From Limiplasma merdipullorum (GTDB taxonomy: Bacteria > Bacillota > Clostridia > Christensenellales > Aristaeellaceae), in assembly GCA_018711955.1 (NCBI GenBank), contig DVHQ01000216.1, forward strand, positions 1 to 5,194: a stretch of DNA of 5,194 nt, read 5' to 3'. The position numbers and the translations under genes were made by a program. Shown in pieces: positions 1-5,144 of the stretch. The notes beneath the pieces are model-generated. The model was not told the origin of the DNA. It did not search any database and worked only from the letters and a program-made list of their open reading frames with translations. Position 1 is the stretch's first letter. The number at the start of each line of letters is the position of its first letter.

Positions 1-1181
1 GCCACCAGCTCATCCTTGGTGACGGCGGGTTCGGTCACGATGGGGTCCACCGTCACCGTCACGCCGCTTTCCCAGCGGTCCAGCGCGGCGGTCACCCGCT
101 CATAGAGCAGGTCCTGGTCCAGCGTGACGCCGGGCTGCGATTCGGTAAAGCTGAACGTGCGCGTGGCATAGTCGAAGGACTGAATCTGCGCATCCACCGG
201 ATCGCGCGTCACATAGGCCGCAATATCCGCCACCAGCGCACGCACGGCCTCATGGTCGTAGCTGGCGGTGGTCGTCAGGTTAATTCCGCTTTCCCGCAGG
301 GCTACGGCGCGGTTGGTGCGTTCGCGGAAGGGCGTCTGCAGCGTGCTCTGAATGGCCGTGGTGTTGGTGCGGCCGATAGCGTAGGCGCGCTCCAGCACGT
401 TTCCCAGGTCCCGCTGGGCCGGCACGTTGCTGGAATCCACCGTCCAGGTCTTGTTGCCAATGGCCACCGTTACGGAAAAGGCGTTCGGCACATCCGATCC
501 GTTAGCCGTAAGCAGCTGGCGCGCCTCCTCCACGGTCAGGTCCCCTACATGGATGCCATCGACAAAAATGCCGGGATAAATCACATCGCGGTCCATGTAG
601 TCACGGTACTGCTTGTAGGCCGCCACCACTTCGGGGTCGTAGCGCAGAAGCTCACCGTTGATAAAGGCGTAATTTCCGAAATCCTTCCAGAAGTACCCCG
701 CCATCTGCGGCATCATGACGACAGCCAGCACCAGTATGCCCAGCACGCTCAAAGCCGTCACAGCTACGCACACATAGGCGCGCCAGCCGGGATGGTCCGG
801 CTTTTTGCGTCCGCCCTGACGTCCGCCGCCGGGCTTTCTGGGGGGCTGTCCTCCGCTCGCCTCACTGCGCTCCCGTTTCGGCCCCTGGGATGGGGCCGGC
901 GCAGCGTGGACCGGCCTGGGCTCCGGCTTTTTTACGGCCGCCGTTTCCAGCGGCTGCTCCCAGGAGAGGTCGTCGTCATAGACAAAGGCGTCTCGCGCGG
1001 ATGAAGCGGCAGGCTCGGTCTCAGGCGCGGCATCCAGCATGCTGTGATACTGCGCGGCGCCCAGCCGCGCGGGGGCGGCAAATTCTCCCCGCCCGTCCAC
1101 AACCAGCCTTCGCGCTCGCTTTACGCTCGGTCCCGACCGGGCCAGCCCCGGGCCTCCCGCATCATAGCGCCCTGACGCCAT
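1..1181 (-). CDS. VanW/YoaR-like membrane-anchored cell-wall protein, C-terminus cut by window edge
   Basis: I translated this frame by hand; it stays open from the ATG at 1181 to the left edge (393 full codons), so the C-terminus is missing. The start is supported by GGGGAGG at 1189-1195 with a 7-nt spacer. Residues 1-133 are a polar, low-complexity, Pro/Arg/Ala-rich cytoplasmic tail ending in a basic stretch. Residues about 134-158 form one hydrophobic helix, predicting N-in, C-out topology. The outside part has PGIFVDGIHVGDLTVEEA (203-220) and AYAIGRT (266-272), both typical of VanW-family proteins. Residues about 300-390 resemble the YoaR-like putative peptidoglycan-binding domain, including PGVTLD (350-355) and PAVTKDEL (385-392). 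Family knowledge predicts a VanW domain after the cut, but it is not visible. A role at the cell wall is inference; the exact activity of this family is unknown. It starts 25 nt after rex with no promoter seen between them, so it is probably co-transcribed. Confidence 0.85.
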   Translation of the reverse strand, partial: MASGRYDAGGPGLARSGPSVKRARRLVVDGRGEFAAPARLGAAQYHSMLDAAPETEPAASSARDAFVYDDDLSWEQPLETAAVKKPEPRPVHAAPAPSQGPKRERSEASGGQPPRKPGGGRQGGRKKPDHPGWRAYVCVAVTALSVLGILVLAVVMMPQMAGYFWKDFGNYAFINGELLRYDPEVVAAYKQYRDYMDRDVIYPGIFVDGIHVGDLTVEEARQLLTANGSDVPNAFSVTVAIGNKTWTVDSSNVPAQRDLGNVLERAYAIGRTNTTAIQSTLQTPFRERTNRAVALRESGINLTTTASYDHEAVRALVADIAAYVTRDPVDAQIQSFDYATRTFSFTESQPGVTLDQDLLYERVTAALDRWESGVTVTVDPIVTEPAVTKDELV

Positions 1182-1206
1182 CCGATAACCTCCCCGCCGC
1201 CGCGGC

Positions 1207-1836
1207 TCAGGCCAGTTCCCTGAGCATGCGGAAACTCAATATCTCCAGGCCTTCGTCCAGATGCACATTCACCACGGACGTTCCGTCCGGCACCTTCAAA
1301 TCCAGCGGGGCAAAGTTCCAGAAGCCCTTGACCCCGCGCTCGCAAAGCGCCTCCACCATTCGCTGCGCATGCGAAACCGGCACCGCGATCACGGCGATAT
1401 CCACCGTGTTCTCATCCAGATAACGTTTCAGATCCTCCACATCCTGCACCACGAGGCTGCCAACGGTCATGCCGATTTTGGCCGCGTCGTTGTCGAAGAT
1501 GGCCACGGTTTCAAAGCCGTTGGCGGGGAAGGAATCCGAAAGCGCCACTGCACGGCCTATGTTGCCCGCGCCCACGATGATCATGCGGTGGGTGCGGTCC
1601 ACTCCCAGAATATGGCCGATATGCTCGCGCAGGCCGCTGACGGAATAGCCATATCCCTGGCGGCCAAATCCGCCGAAACAGTTGATGTCCTGTCGGATTT
1701 GGGAGGCTGTCAGGTGCATGCGATTGCCCAGCCCCTGGGAGGAAATCTGGTGAATTCCCTCTTTTTCCAGTTCCTTAAGATGTCGGTAATAGGCGGGCAA
1801 CCGCTTGATGACCGCCTCGGATACATAGCCTGCCAT
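1207..1836 (-). CDS. rex: Redox-sensing transcriptional repressor Rex
   Basis: A 209-residue protein of normal Rex length. Rex dimers bind operator DNA when NADH is low and release it when NADH/NAD+ rises, controlling fermentation and respiration genes. The N-terminal winged helix carries RLPAYYRHL (12-20), ISS (31-33), QIRQDINCFGGFG (46-58) and QGYGY (60-64). The Rossmann domain has the nucleotide-binding GAGNIG (89-94), FDND (114-117) with the acidic residue that favours NADH over NADPH, VPVSHAQ (152-158) and the C-terminal WNFAP (173-177). GAGNIGRA differs slightly from the commoner GAGNLGQA; no key motif is missing. The ATG at 1836 is preferred because GGAGGA lies 9 nt upstream (1846-1851) and the Rex family begins here; an in-frame TTG at 1866 would add 10 unconserved residues. 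It is the first gene of a unit with the VanW-like gene, behind its own promoter. Confidence 0.96.
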   Translation of the reverse strand: MAGYVSEAVIKRLPAYYRHLKELEKEGIHQISSQGLGNRMHLTASQIRQDINCFGGFGRQGYGYSVSGLREHIGHILGVDRTHRMIIVGAGNIGRAVALSDSFPANGFETVAIFDNDAAKIGMTVGSLVVQDVEDLKRYLDENTVDIAVIAVPVSHAQRMVEALCERGVKGFWNFAPLDLKVPDGTSVVNVHLDEGLEILSFRMLRELA

Positions 1837-1923
1837 AGCGAACGTTCCTCCATTCCGGGTTGTCAAAGCAGCGGCTTCCCCCTGCCGGCCGCTCCGGCGA
1901 CATTGTCTGAAAAGTCATTTTGT

Positions 1924-1952
1924 ATTATAGCACAACGTTTGTTTCCTCACAA
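1924..1952 (-). promoter_or_regulatory. Sigma-A promoter of rex
   Basis: On the minus strand TTGTGA (1947-1952, 4 of 6 to consensus) is followed after 17 nt by a perfect TATAAT (1924-1929). Transcription should start near 1917, giving a leader of about 80 nt before rex. The leader can form a small hairpin, with AGCGGC (1888-1893) pairing with GCCGCT (1870-1875). The -35 and -10 lie downstream of the jag terminator, so rex appears to be independently expressed. TTGT and ACAA flank the -10 but not with the usual Rex-operator spacing. Confidence 0.75.
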
Positions 1953-1975
1953 GGCATGCGAGGACGAAAGCGCCC

Positions 1976-2013
1976 GAGAAAAGCAGCCGTGGATCGGCCT
2001 CCACGGCTGCTTT
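1976..2013 (-). terminator. Intrinsic terminator of the rpmH-jag unit
   Basis: A 14-bp perfect stem (1980-1993 with 2000-2013, core GCAGCCGTGGA) with a 6-nt loop begins 19 nt after the jag stop. Read leftward it runs into TTTTCTC, a short U-tract partly shared with the stem base. Position, stem strength and a following promoter all support termination of the ribosomal/insertase unit. Rightward read-out has only TTT after the stem, so it is probably one-directional. Confidence 0.8.
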
Positions 2014-2032
2014 GCGGGCCCGCTGGGGGCCG

Positions 2033-2962
2033 TCAGTTCTGCTGCTTGAGGGTGATGACCACGTGACGGTTGGGCTCTTCCCCCTCGCTGTGCGTGGTCA
2101 CGGCGTCGTTTTGCTGCAAGGCGCTGTGCAGGATGCGGCGCTCATAGGGATTCATGGGCTCCATAACCACCTTGCGGCCCGTCTTGATGGCGCGGTTGGC
2201 CATGCGGTTGGCGAGGCGGCGCAGCGCCTCCTCCCGCTTGGCGCGGTAGTTTTCGGTGTCCAGCGTGACGCGGATATAGTCCTCTCCGCCCTTGTTGACA
2301 TACAGGCTTGTCAAATACTGAAGCGCATCCAGCGTTTCGCCACGGCGGCCGATCAAAATGCCCAACGTGTCGCCGAACATGTCCACGCGCACATTGCCCT
2401 CCTCGTCGCGGCGGGCATTGATGGTGACCTCCACGCCCATCAGGCGGGTCACGTCCGTCAGGAAGGTGAAGGCGCGGCCCTCCGGTGCTTCCTTATCGGC
2501 GGGAGGCTGCGCTGCCTCCGCCGCGGGAGCGGCCGGCTTTTCCGCCTTGACCGGCTTCACCGCCCTGGGCGGCTTCTCGTCCTTCGCGGGCTTTGCCGGT
2601 TTCTCGGCCTTGGGGGAATTCGCCTCCTTCGCCTTCTCCTGCACAGCGGCTTTTTCGGGTTTTGCTTCCTTCGCAGGCTTCTCAGCCTTGGACCTGGAAG
2701 CGCGCTTGCGGGCGGGCTTTTGCTCCGGCTCCTTGACGGCATCCTCCAGAGCGACGGACGACAGCAAATCCTCGCCCTCTTCGACATCCTCGCGCACGGT
2801 CAGGCGCACTACCACGGGCTTGCCGCCCAGAATTCCCAAGAATCCCTTGCTGCCTTCATCCAGAATGTCGATCTTGACATCCGCAAAGGAGACCCCCAGC
2901 TTTTCAAGGCCCTGGGTAACGGCCTCTTCCATGGTTTTGGCGCTGGATTCCACAGACCTCAT
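2033..2962 (-). CDS. jag: Jag/KhpB KH-R3H RNA-binding protein
   Basis: A 309-residue protein of the Jag (KhpB, EloR, SpoIIIJ-associated) family. In Gram-positives this protein works with the small KH protein KhpA, binds RNA and affects cell elongation and division. The Jag-N domain spans residues 1-55, with the typical SKGFLGILGGKPVVV (38-52). A Lys/Pro/Ala/Glu-rich, probably disordered linker of about 90 residues (75-163) follows, with repeated PAK and EKP units. The KH domain (about 165-238) has GILIGRRGETLD (201-212). The R3H domain (about 240-309) contains RRILH (275-279), the Arg-x3-His signature, and EGEEPNRHVVI (293-303). The ATG overlaps the yidC stop as ATGA (2959-2962), and GGGGAGGG at the end of yidC lies about 9 nt upstream, so both internal initiation and coupling are likely. 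It is the last gene before the terminator. The long charged linker is the only unusual part. Confidence 0.96.
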   Translation of the reverse strand: MRSVESSAKTMEEAVTQGLEKLGVSFADVKIDILDEGSKGFLGILGGKPVVVRLTVREDVEEGEDLLSSVALEDAVKEPEQKPARKRASRSKAEKPAKEAKPEKAAVQEKAKEANSPKAEKPAKPAKDEKPPRAVKPVKAEKPAAPAAEAAQPPADKEAPEGRAFTFLTDVTRLMGVEVTINARRDEEGNVRVDMFGDTLGILIGRRGETLDALQYLTSLYVNKGGEDYIRVTLDTENYRAKREEALRRLANRMANRAIKTGRKVVMEPMNPYERRILHSALQQNDAVTTHSEGEEPNRHVVITLKQQN

Positions 2963-3936
2963 TTCAACGTTCCCTCCCCTGCGGTCTCAACCTGGTTTTC
3001 GTCCATCTTCTCAAACATCTTGTTCATCACCAGGCCCTGCACCCACGCAAACACATTGCCGACCACCCAGTAGAGGGCGAAGATCGCGTTGTAGCTGGAG
3101 CAGACCCACAGCGAAAAGAGCGGGAAGAAATACTTCATGAACTTGTTGGTGCTGGCCGCGGGATTGTTGGGATCGGCGGCGGGCTGCGGCTGGGAGAGCG
3201 TCATCAGGTACTGGGTGACGGCAGCCAGAATGGGCAGGATGAACCAGCCGTTGTTGTGCGCATAGATGCTGAGGTTGACGATCAGCAGATTCAGCTGCGG
3301 CATGGTCGCCCACAGCTGGGTCTCCTGAGCATAGACCGGCAGCGTCTGCAGCGCGGCAAAGACGGTTTCGCCGCTGATGGTTGCGGCGTCGATGCCGTAC
3401 TGCGCCAGCGCGGTTACGGATGCGGGATCAAGCGAAGCAAAAACCTTCGCCCAGATGTCGGCCGGGATGATGCGCAGGTTGGCGCTGTCGGCGATGACGG
3501 GATTGAAGGGGCTGTCCGGCATCCAGATGTTTTTGATCCACAGCCAGCTTTCGTTGGTCTGCGTGCCGGTGGTGAGCAGGCCCAGGGCCTGGCTGGCCAT
3601 CTCGGTATTGGCGACGGTGCGCATGGCGGCGAACATGATGAACAGAATCACCATCGATACCAGCATCGGCAGGCAGCCGCTCATGGGGTTGATGCCCTCA
3701 CGGCGGTAAAGCTCGGCGGTCTTCTGATTGAGCTTTTCCTTATCGTTGGCGTACTTCTTTTGCAGCTTGGCCACCTGCGGCTGCAGCCGGGTCATGCGGC
3801 GCATGCTCTTGCGGCTCTTGTAGTCCAGCGGCAACAGAATCAGCTTGATCAAAAGCGTAAAGACGACCATGCTCCAGCCGTAGTTGTGAATGACGGAGTT
3901 GATGCCATTGAGGATTGCGACCAGAAAGTCGTTCAT
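2959..3936 (-). CDS. yidC: YidC/Oxa1-family membrane protein insertase
   Basis: A 325-residue insertase that places membrane proteins in the cytoplasmic membrane, alone or with SecYEG. Helix 1 (about 19-38) contains LLIKLILLPL; Lys31 sits where the hydrophilic-groove Arg is found in well-studied homologues. Residues 40-83 form the basic coiled cytoplasmic hairpin (LQPQVAKLQKKY, 51-62). Helix 2 (about 86-105) starts with the family NPMSGCLP (83-90). SWLWIKNIWMPD (130-141) is the usual outer segment, but about 90 extra residues follow before the next helix, NGWFILPILA (229-238). The last two helices lie at about 267-303, with ALYWVVGN (287-294) characteristic of Oxa1. The start is the ATG 6 nt after the yidD stop, with AAGGAGGG (3948-3955) 11 nt upstream. 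There is no lipobox or cleavable signal, unlike the B. subtilis lipoprotein paralogues. The tail after 310 is short and acidic. Confidence 0.96.
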   Translation of the reverse strand: MNDFLVAILNGINSVIHNYGWSMVVFTLLIKLILLPLDYKSRKSMRRMTRLQPQVAKLQKKYANDKEKLNQKTAELYRREGINPMSGCLPMLVSMVILFIMFAAMRTVANTEMASQALGLLTTGTQTNESWLWIKNIWMPDSPFNPVIADSANLRIIPADIWAKVFASLDPASVTALAQYGIDAATISGETVFAALQTLPVYAQETQLWATMPQLNLLIVNLSIYAHNNGWFILPILAAVTQYLMTLSQPQPAADPNNPAASTNKFMKYFFPLFSLWVCSSYNAIFALYWVVGNVFAWVQGLVMNKMFEKMDENQVETAGEGTLK

Positions 3937-3942
3937 CGGGGG

Positions 3943-4182
3943 TCATTCCCTCCTTAATGTGGTATCCGGGATGTCGGGGACGGGGTCGTAGCCGCCCCTG
4001 CAAAACGGGTTGCACCGCAGCAGGCGCTTGAGCGCCAGCCAGCTTCCGCGCAAAGCGCCAAAGCGCTCGATGGCCGTGTAGGCGTACTGCGAGCACGTGG
4101 GCTGGAAGCGGCACGCGGGCGGCGTATGGGGGCTGATATGCGTGCGGTAGAAGCGGATGAGGGCCAGCAGGACGTTTTTCAT
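3943..4182 (-). CDS. yidD: Membrane protein insertion efficiency factor YidD
   Basis: A 79-residue YidD (DUF37) protein. The family is a small membrane-associated factor that helps YidC-dependent insertion in E. coli. The signature is complete: LIRFYRTHISP (8-18), CRFQPTCSQYAYTAIERFG (24-42), LKRLLRCNPFCRGGYDPVP (51-69). Four cysteines (24, 30, 57, 61) are present. The amphipathic N-terminus has few acidic residues. The frame is open further upstream, but the family begins at the ATG at 4182. This ATG overlaps the rnpA stop (ATGA, 4179-4182) and lacks a clear Shine-Dalgarno site, so translation probably depends on coupling to rnpA. The next gene, yidC, starts 6 nt after its stop. Confidence 0.95.
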   Translation of the reverse strand: MKNVLLALIRFYRTHISPHTPPACRFQPTCSQYAYTAIERFGALRGSWLALKRLLRCNPFCRGGYDPVPDIPDTTLRRE

Positions 4183-4526
4183 GGCGCGTTGCGCACGGGC
4201 GCAGCAATCGTGCCGGCACGGGTGAGCAGCTGACTTACCTGCCGGCTGAGCTGCTGAAAGGACTGCTCCGCCGCGGAAGGCCGGGCTACAAACACATACA
4301 GCCCGCCGTCCATGCATTCCAGGAGCGGGCGCACGCATTCGCGCAGGCGGCGTTTGGTGCGGTTGCGCACCACGGCCACGCCCACCTTTTTGCTCACTGA
4401 AAAGCCCACGCGCTTTTGCCTGTTTTTCACATACAGCAGCGTCAGATCCCTGGTGGATACCCGCTTGCCCCGGCGGTAGACATAGCTGAACTGCCGGTTG
4501 GGGCCCAAACGGTTCTGCCTTTGCAC
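4179..4526 (-). CDS. rnpA: Ribonuclease P protein component RnpA
   Basis: The protein subunit of RNase P, which binds the catalytic RNA and helps mature tRNA 5' ends. From the GTG at 4526 it has 115 residues, the usual length. The family N-terminus QNRLGPNRQFSYVYRRGK lies at about 4-21. GFSVSKKVG (41-49) and the RNA-binding RNRTKRRLRE (54-63) follow. The start is uncertain. GTG at 4526 fits the homologous N-terminus but has only AAAGGA about 13 nt upstream. The other in-frame option, GTG at 4595, adds 23 unconserved residues, lacks a Shine-Dalgarno site and lies inside an inverted repeat; a stop closes the frame just before it. The stop overlaps the yidD start by 4 nt. Identity is secure; the N-terminus is not. 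Confidence 0.93.
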   Translation of the reverse strand: MQRQNRLGPNRQFSYVYRRGKRVSTRDLTLLYVKNRQKRVGFSVSKKVGVAVVRNRTKRRLRECVRPLLECMDGGLYVFVARPSAAEQSFQQLSRQVSQLLTRAGTIAAPVRNAP

Positions 4527-4570
4527 GACCTTGCCATCGTCCTTTCCGGGTTGCGCGCTTTTGGTTGGTA

Positions 4571-4626
4571 TCGGAAAAGCCCGTACCCACTTCACCCGAT
4601 ATCAGAAATGGGGCGGGCTTTTCCGA
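4571..4626 (-). repeat. Long inverted repeat (hairpin) between rpmH and rnpA
   Basis: TCGGAAAAGCCCG (4571-4583) is the exact reverse complement of CGGGCTTTTCCGA (4614-4626). Inside, CCCACTTC (4586-4593) pairs with GAAATGGG (4605-4612) with one mismatch, giving about 21 pairs around an 11-nt loop. In leftward RNA the hairpin begins 28 nt after the rpmH stop. No real U-tract follows, but the arms themselves carry AAAA/TTTT ends around GCCCG, as in bidirectional terminators. It may attenuate transcription from rpmH into rnpA or act as an mRNA processing or stability element; both are inference. Confidence 0.7.
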
Positions 4627-4654
4627 ACCATGCTTATGATGCCGTCAGGCACGA

Positions 4655-4789
4655 TCAGGCGCTGAGCACCTTACGGCCGCGGCGGCGGCGGGCGGCCAGC
4701 ACGCGGCGGCCGTTCTTGGTGGACATACGGGCACGGAAGCCGTGCACCTTGCTGCGCTGGCGCTTTTTGGGCTGATAGGTACGGAACAT
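4655..4789 (-). CDS. rpmH: 50S ribosomal protein L34
   Basis: A 44-residue L34, exactly the common family length. This small, very basic protein binds 23S rRNA in the large subunit. It shows the family pattern throughout: RTYQPKKRQR (3-12), VHGFRARMSTKNGRRVLAAR (15-34) and the ending GRKVLSA (38-44). The ATG at 4789 is chosen because the family starts here and AAGGAG lies 9 nt upstream (4799-4804). An in-frame GTG at 4858 would add 23 residues foreign to L34 and is rejected. It is the first gene of the leftward unit, behind a near-consensus promoter and a leader of roughly 77 nt. Confidence 0.98.
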   Translation of the reverse strand: MFRTYQPKKRQRSKVHGFRARMSTKNGRRVLAARRRRGRKVLSA

Positions 4790-4872
4790 CAGTAAACACT
4801 CCTTACAGAAATCAATGTATGGCGTCGCGCGCAGCGTTGGCAGCACGCAGGATACCACAAAACAACTATTCT

Positions 4873-4901
4873 AGTATAGCCAACGTGCCGCCCTCTGTCA
4901 A
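4873..4901 (-). promoter_or_regulatory. Strong sigma-A promoter of rpmH operon
   Basis: On the minus strand a perfect TTGACA (4896-4901) is separated by exactly 17 nt from TATACT (4873-4878, 5 of 6 to TATAAT). Transcription should start at about 4866, some 77 nt before the rpmH ATG. This is the best promoter in the window and fits the high demand for L34. Confidence 0.9.
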
Positions 4902-4936
4902 GACGGATTGCAAGTTTTCGCCGAAAAAACCGGCAT

Positions 4937-4966
4937 GCATGCTTTCGCGCCCGGCGCGGCATACTG
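4937..4966 (+). promoter_or_regulatory. Possible promoter of the divergent small-ORF unit, sigma-G-like
   Basis: GCATG (4937-4941), an 18-nt gap and CATACTG (4960-4966) resemble the forespore sigma-G pattern known from Bacillus (G-H-A-T-R, 17-18 nt, then CAT-N-H-TA), with only the last base differing. Transcription would begin near 4973, about 25 nt before the ATG at 4998. No convincing sigma-A -35 is visible for this direction. These motifs are short and degenerate, so chance is a real possibility. Confidence 0.25.
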
Positions 4967-4997
4967 CATATGAAAATGAATTAACGGAGGGATGTCA

Positions 4998-5144
4998 ATG
5001 AGCGCCAAACGCGTCACCTTCGCGCCGTCCGCGCTGGTCCATGGACCGCGCCCCGCCGAGCGGGAAATCTACCGCCGGGAACCGCCCGTTCCAGGCCAGG
5101 GCCGGCCGGCGATCCCTCCCCATGGAGGCGGGCAGCATGGATAA
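4998..5144 (+). CDS. Hypothetical small Arg/Pro-rich protein, 48 residues
   Basis: An ATG at 4998 with GGAGGG 6 nt upstream (4986-4991) opens a 48-codon frame ending in TAA. I do not recognise the product. It begins MSAKRVTFAPSALVHG, contains EREIYRRE (21-28), and ends in a Gly/Pro/His-rich tail (PPHGGGQHG, 40-48). It is basic, hydrophilic, and has no membrane helix, signal peptide or cysteine, so a folded enzyme is unlikely. Its end overlaps the next start (ATGGATAA, 5137-5144), which suggests translational coupling. The good ribosome site and the overlap favour a real gene; the size and lack of recognisable homology argue for caution. It could also be a translated leader of the following gene. 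Confidence 0.55.
   Translation: MSAKRVTFAPSALVHGPRPAEREIYRREPPVPGQGRPAIPPHGGGQHG

Noticed and set aside
252..1004. Long rightward open frame of 250 codons opposite the VanW-like gene
   Set aside because: It lies antisense to a well-supported gene with a good ribosome site, and its product is Arg/Gly/His-rich without family resemblance, as expected from GC-rich antisense frames.
1121..1345. Leftward 74-codon frame bridging the end of rex and the start of the VanW-like gene
   Set aside because: It is out of frame with both genes and overlaps well-supported coding sequence on both sides.
1837..1866. In-frame TTG start of rex at 1866
   Set aside because: The ATG at 1836 has a ribosome site at 9 nt and matches the family N-terminus.
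1899..1907. GACATTGTC short palindrome in the rex leader
   Set aside because: The 4-bp arms are too short to distinguish from chance.
2012..3140. Two rightward frames of 353 and 260 codons opposite jag
   Set aside because: Both are antisense shadows of jag; their Leu/Gly and Ala/Ser/Phe runs mirror the Lys/Pro/Ala linker codons.
3256..3957. Rightward frame of 233 codons opposite yidC
   Set aside because: It is antisense to an unmistakable YidC, and the translation is a His/Gln/Gly-rich shadow with no family features.
4527..4595. Upstream in-frame start of rnpA at GTG 4595
   Set aside because: It has no ribosome site, lies inside the inverted repeat and adds residues that RnpA proteins lack; kept only as an alternative.
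4790..4858. Upstream in-frame extension of rpmH to a GTG at 4858
   Set aside because: L34 begins at the ATG at 4789, with its own Shine-Dalgarno site; the added residues do not fit the family.
4790..4997. Replication origin next to rpmH
   Set aside because: I found no DnaA-box-like TTATCCACA on either strand and the region is only about 200 nt; the adjoining ORF does not look like dnaA.
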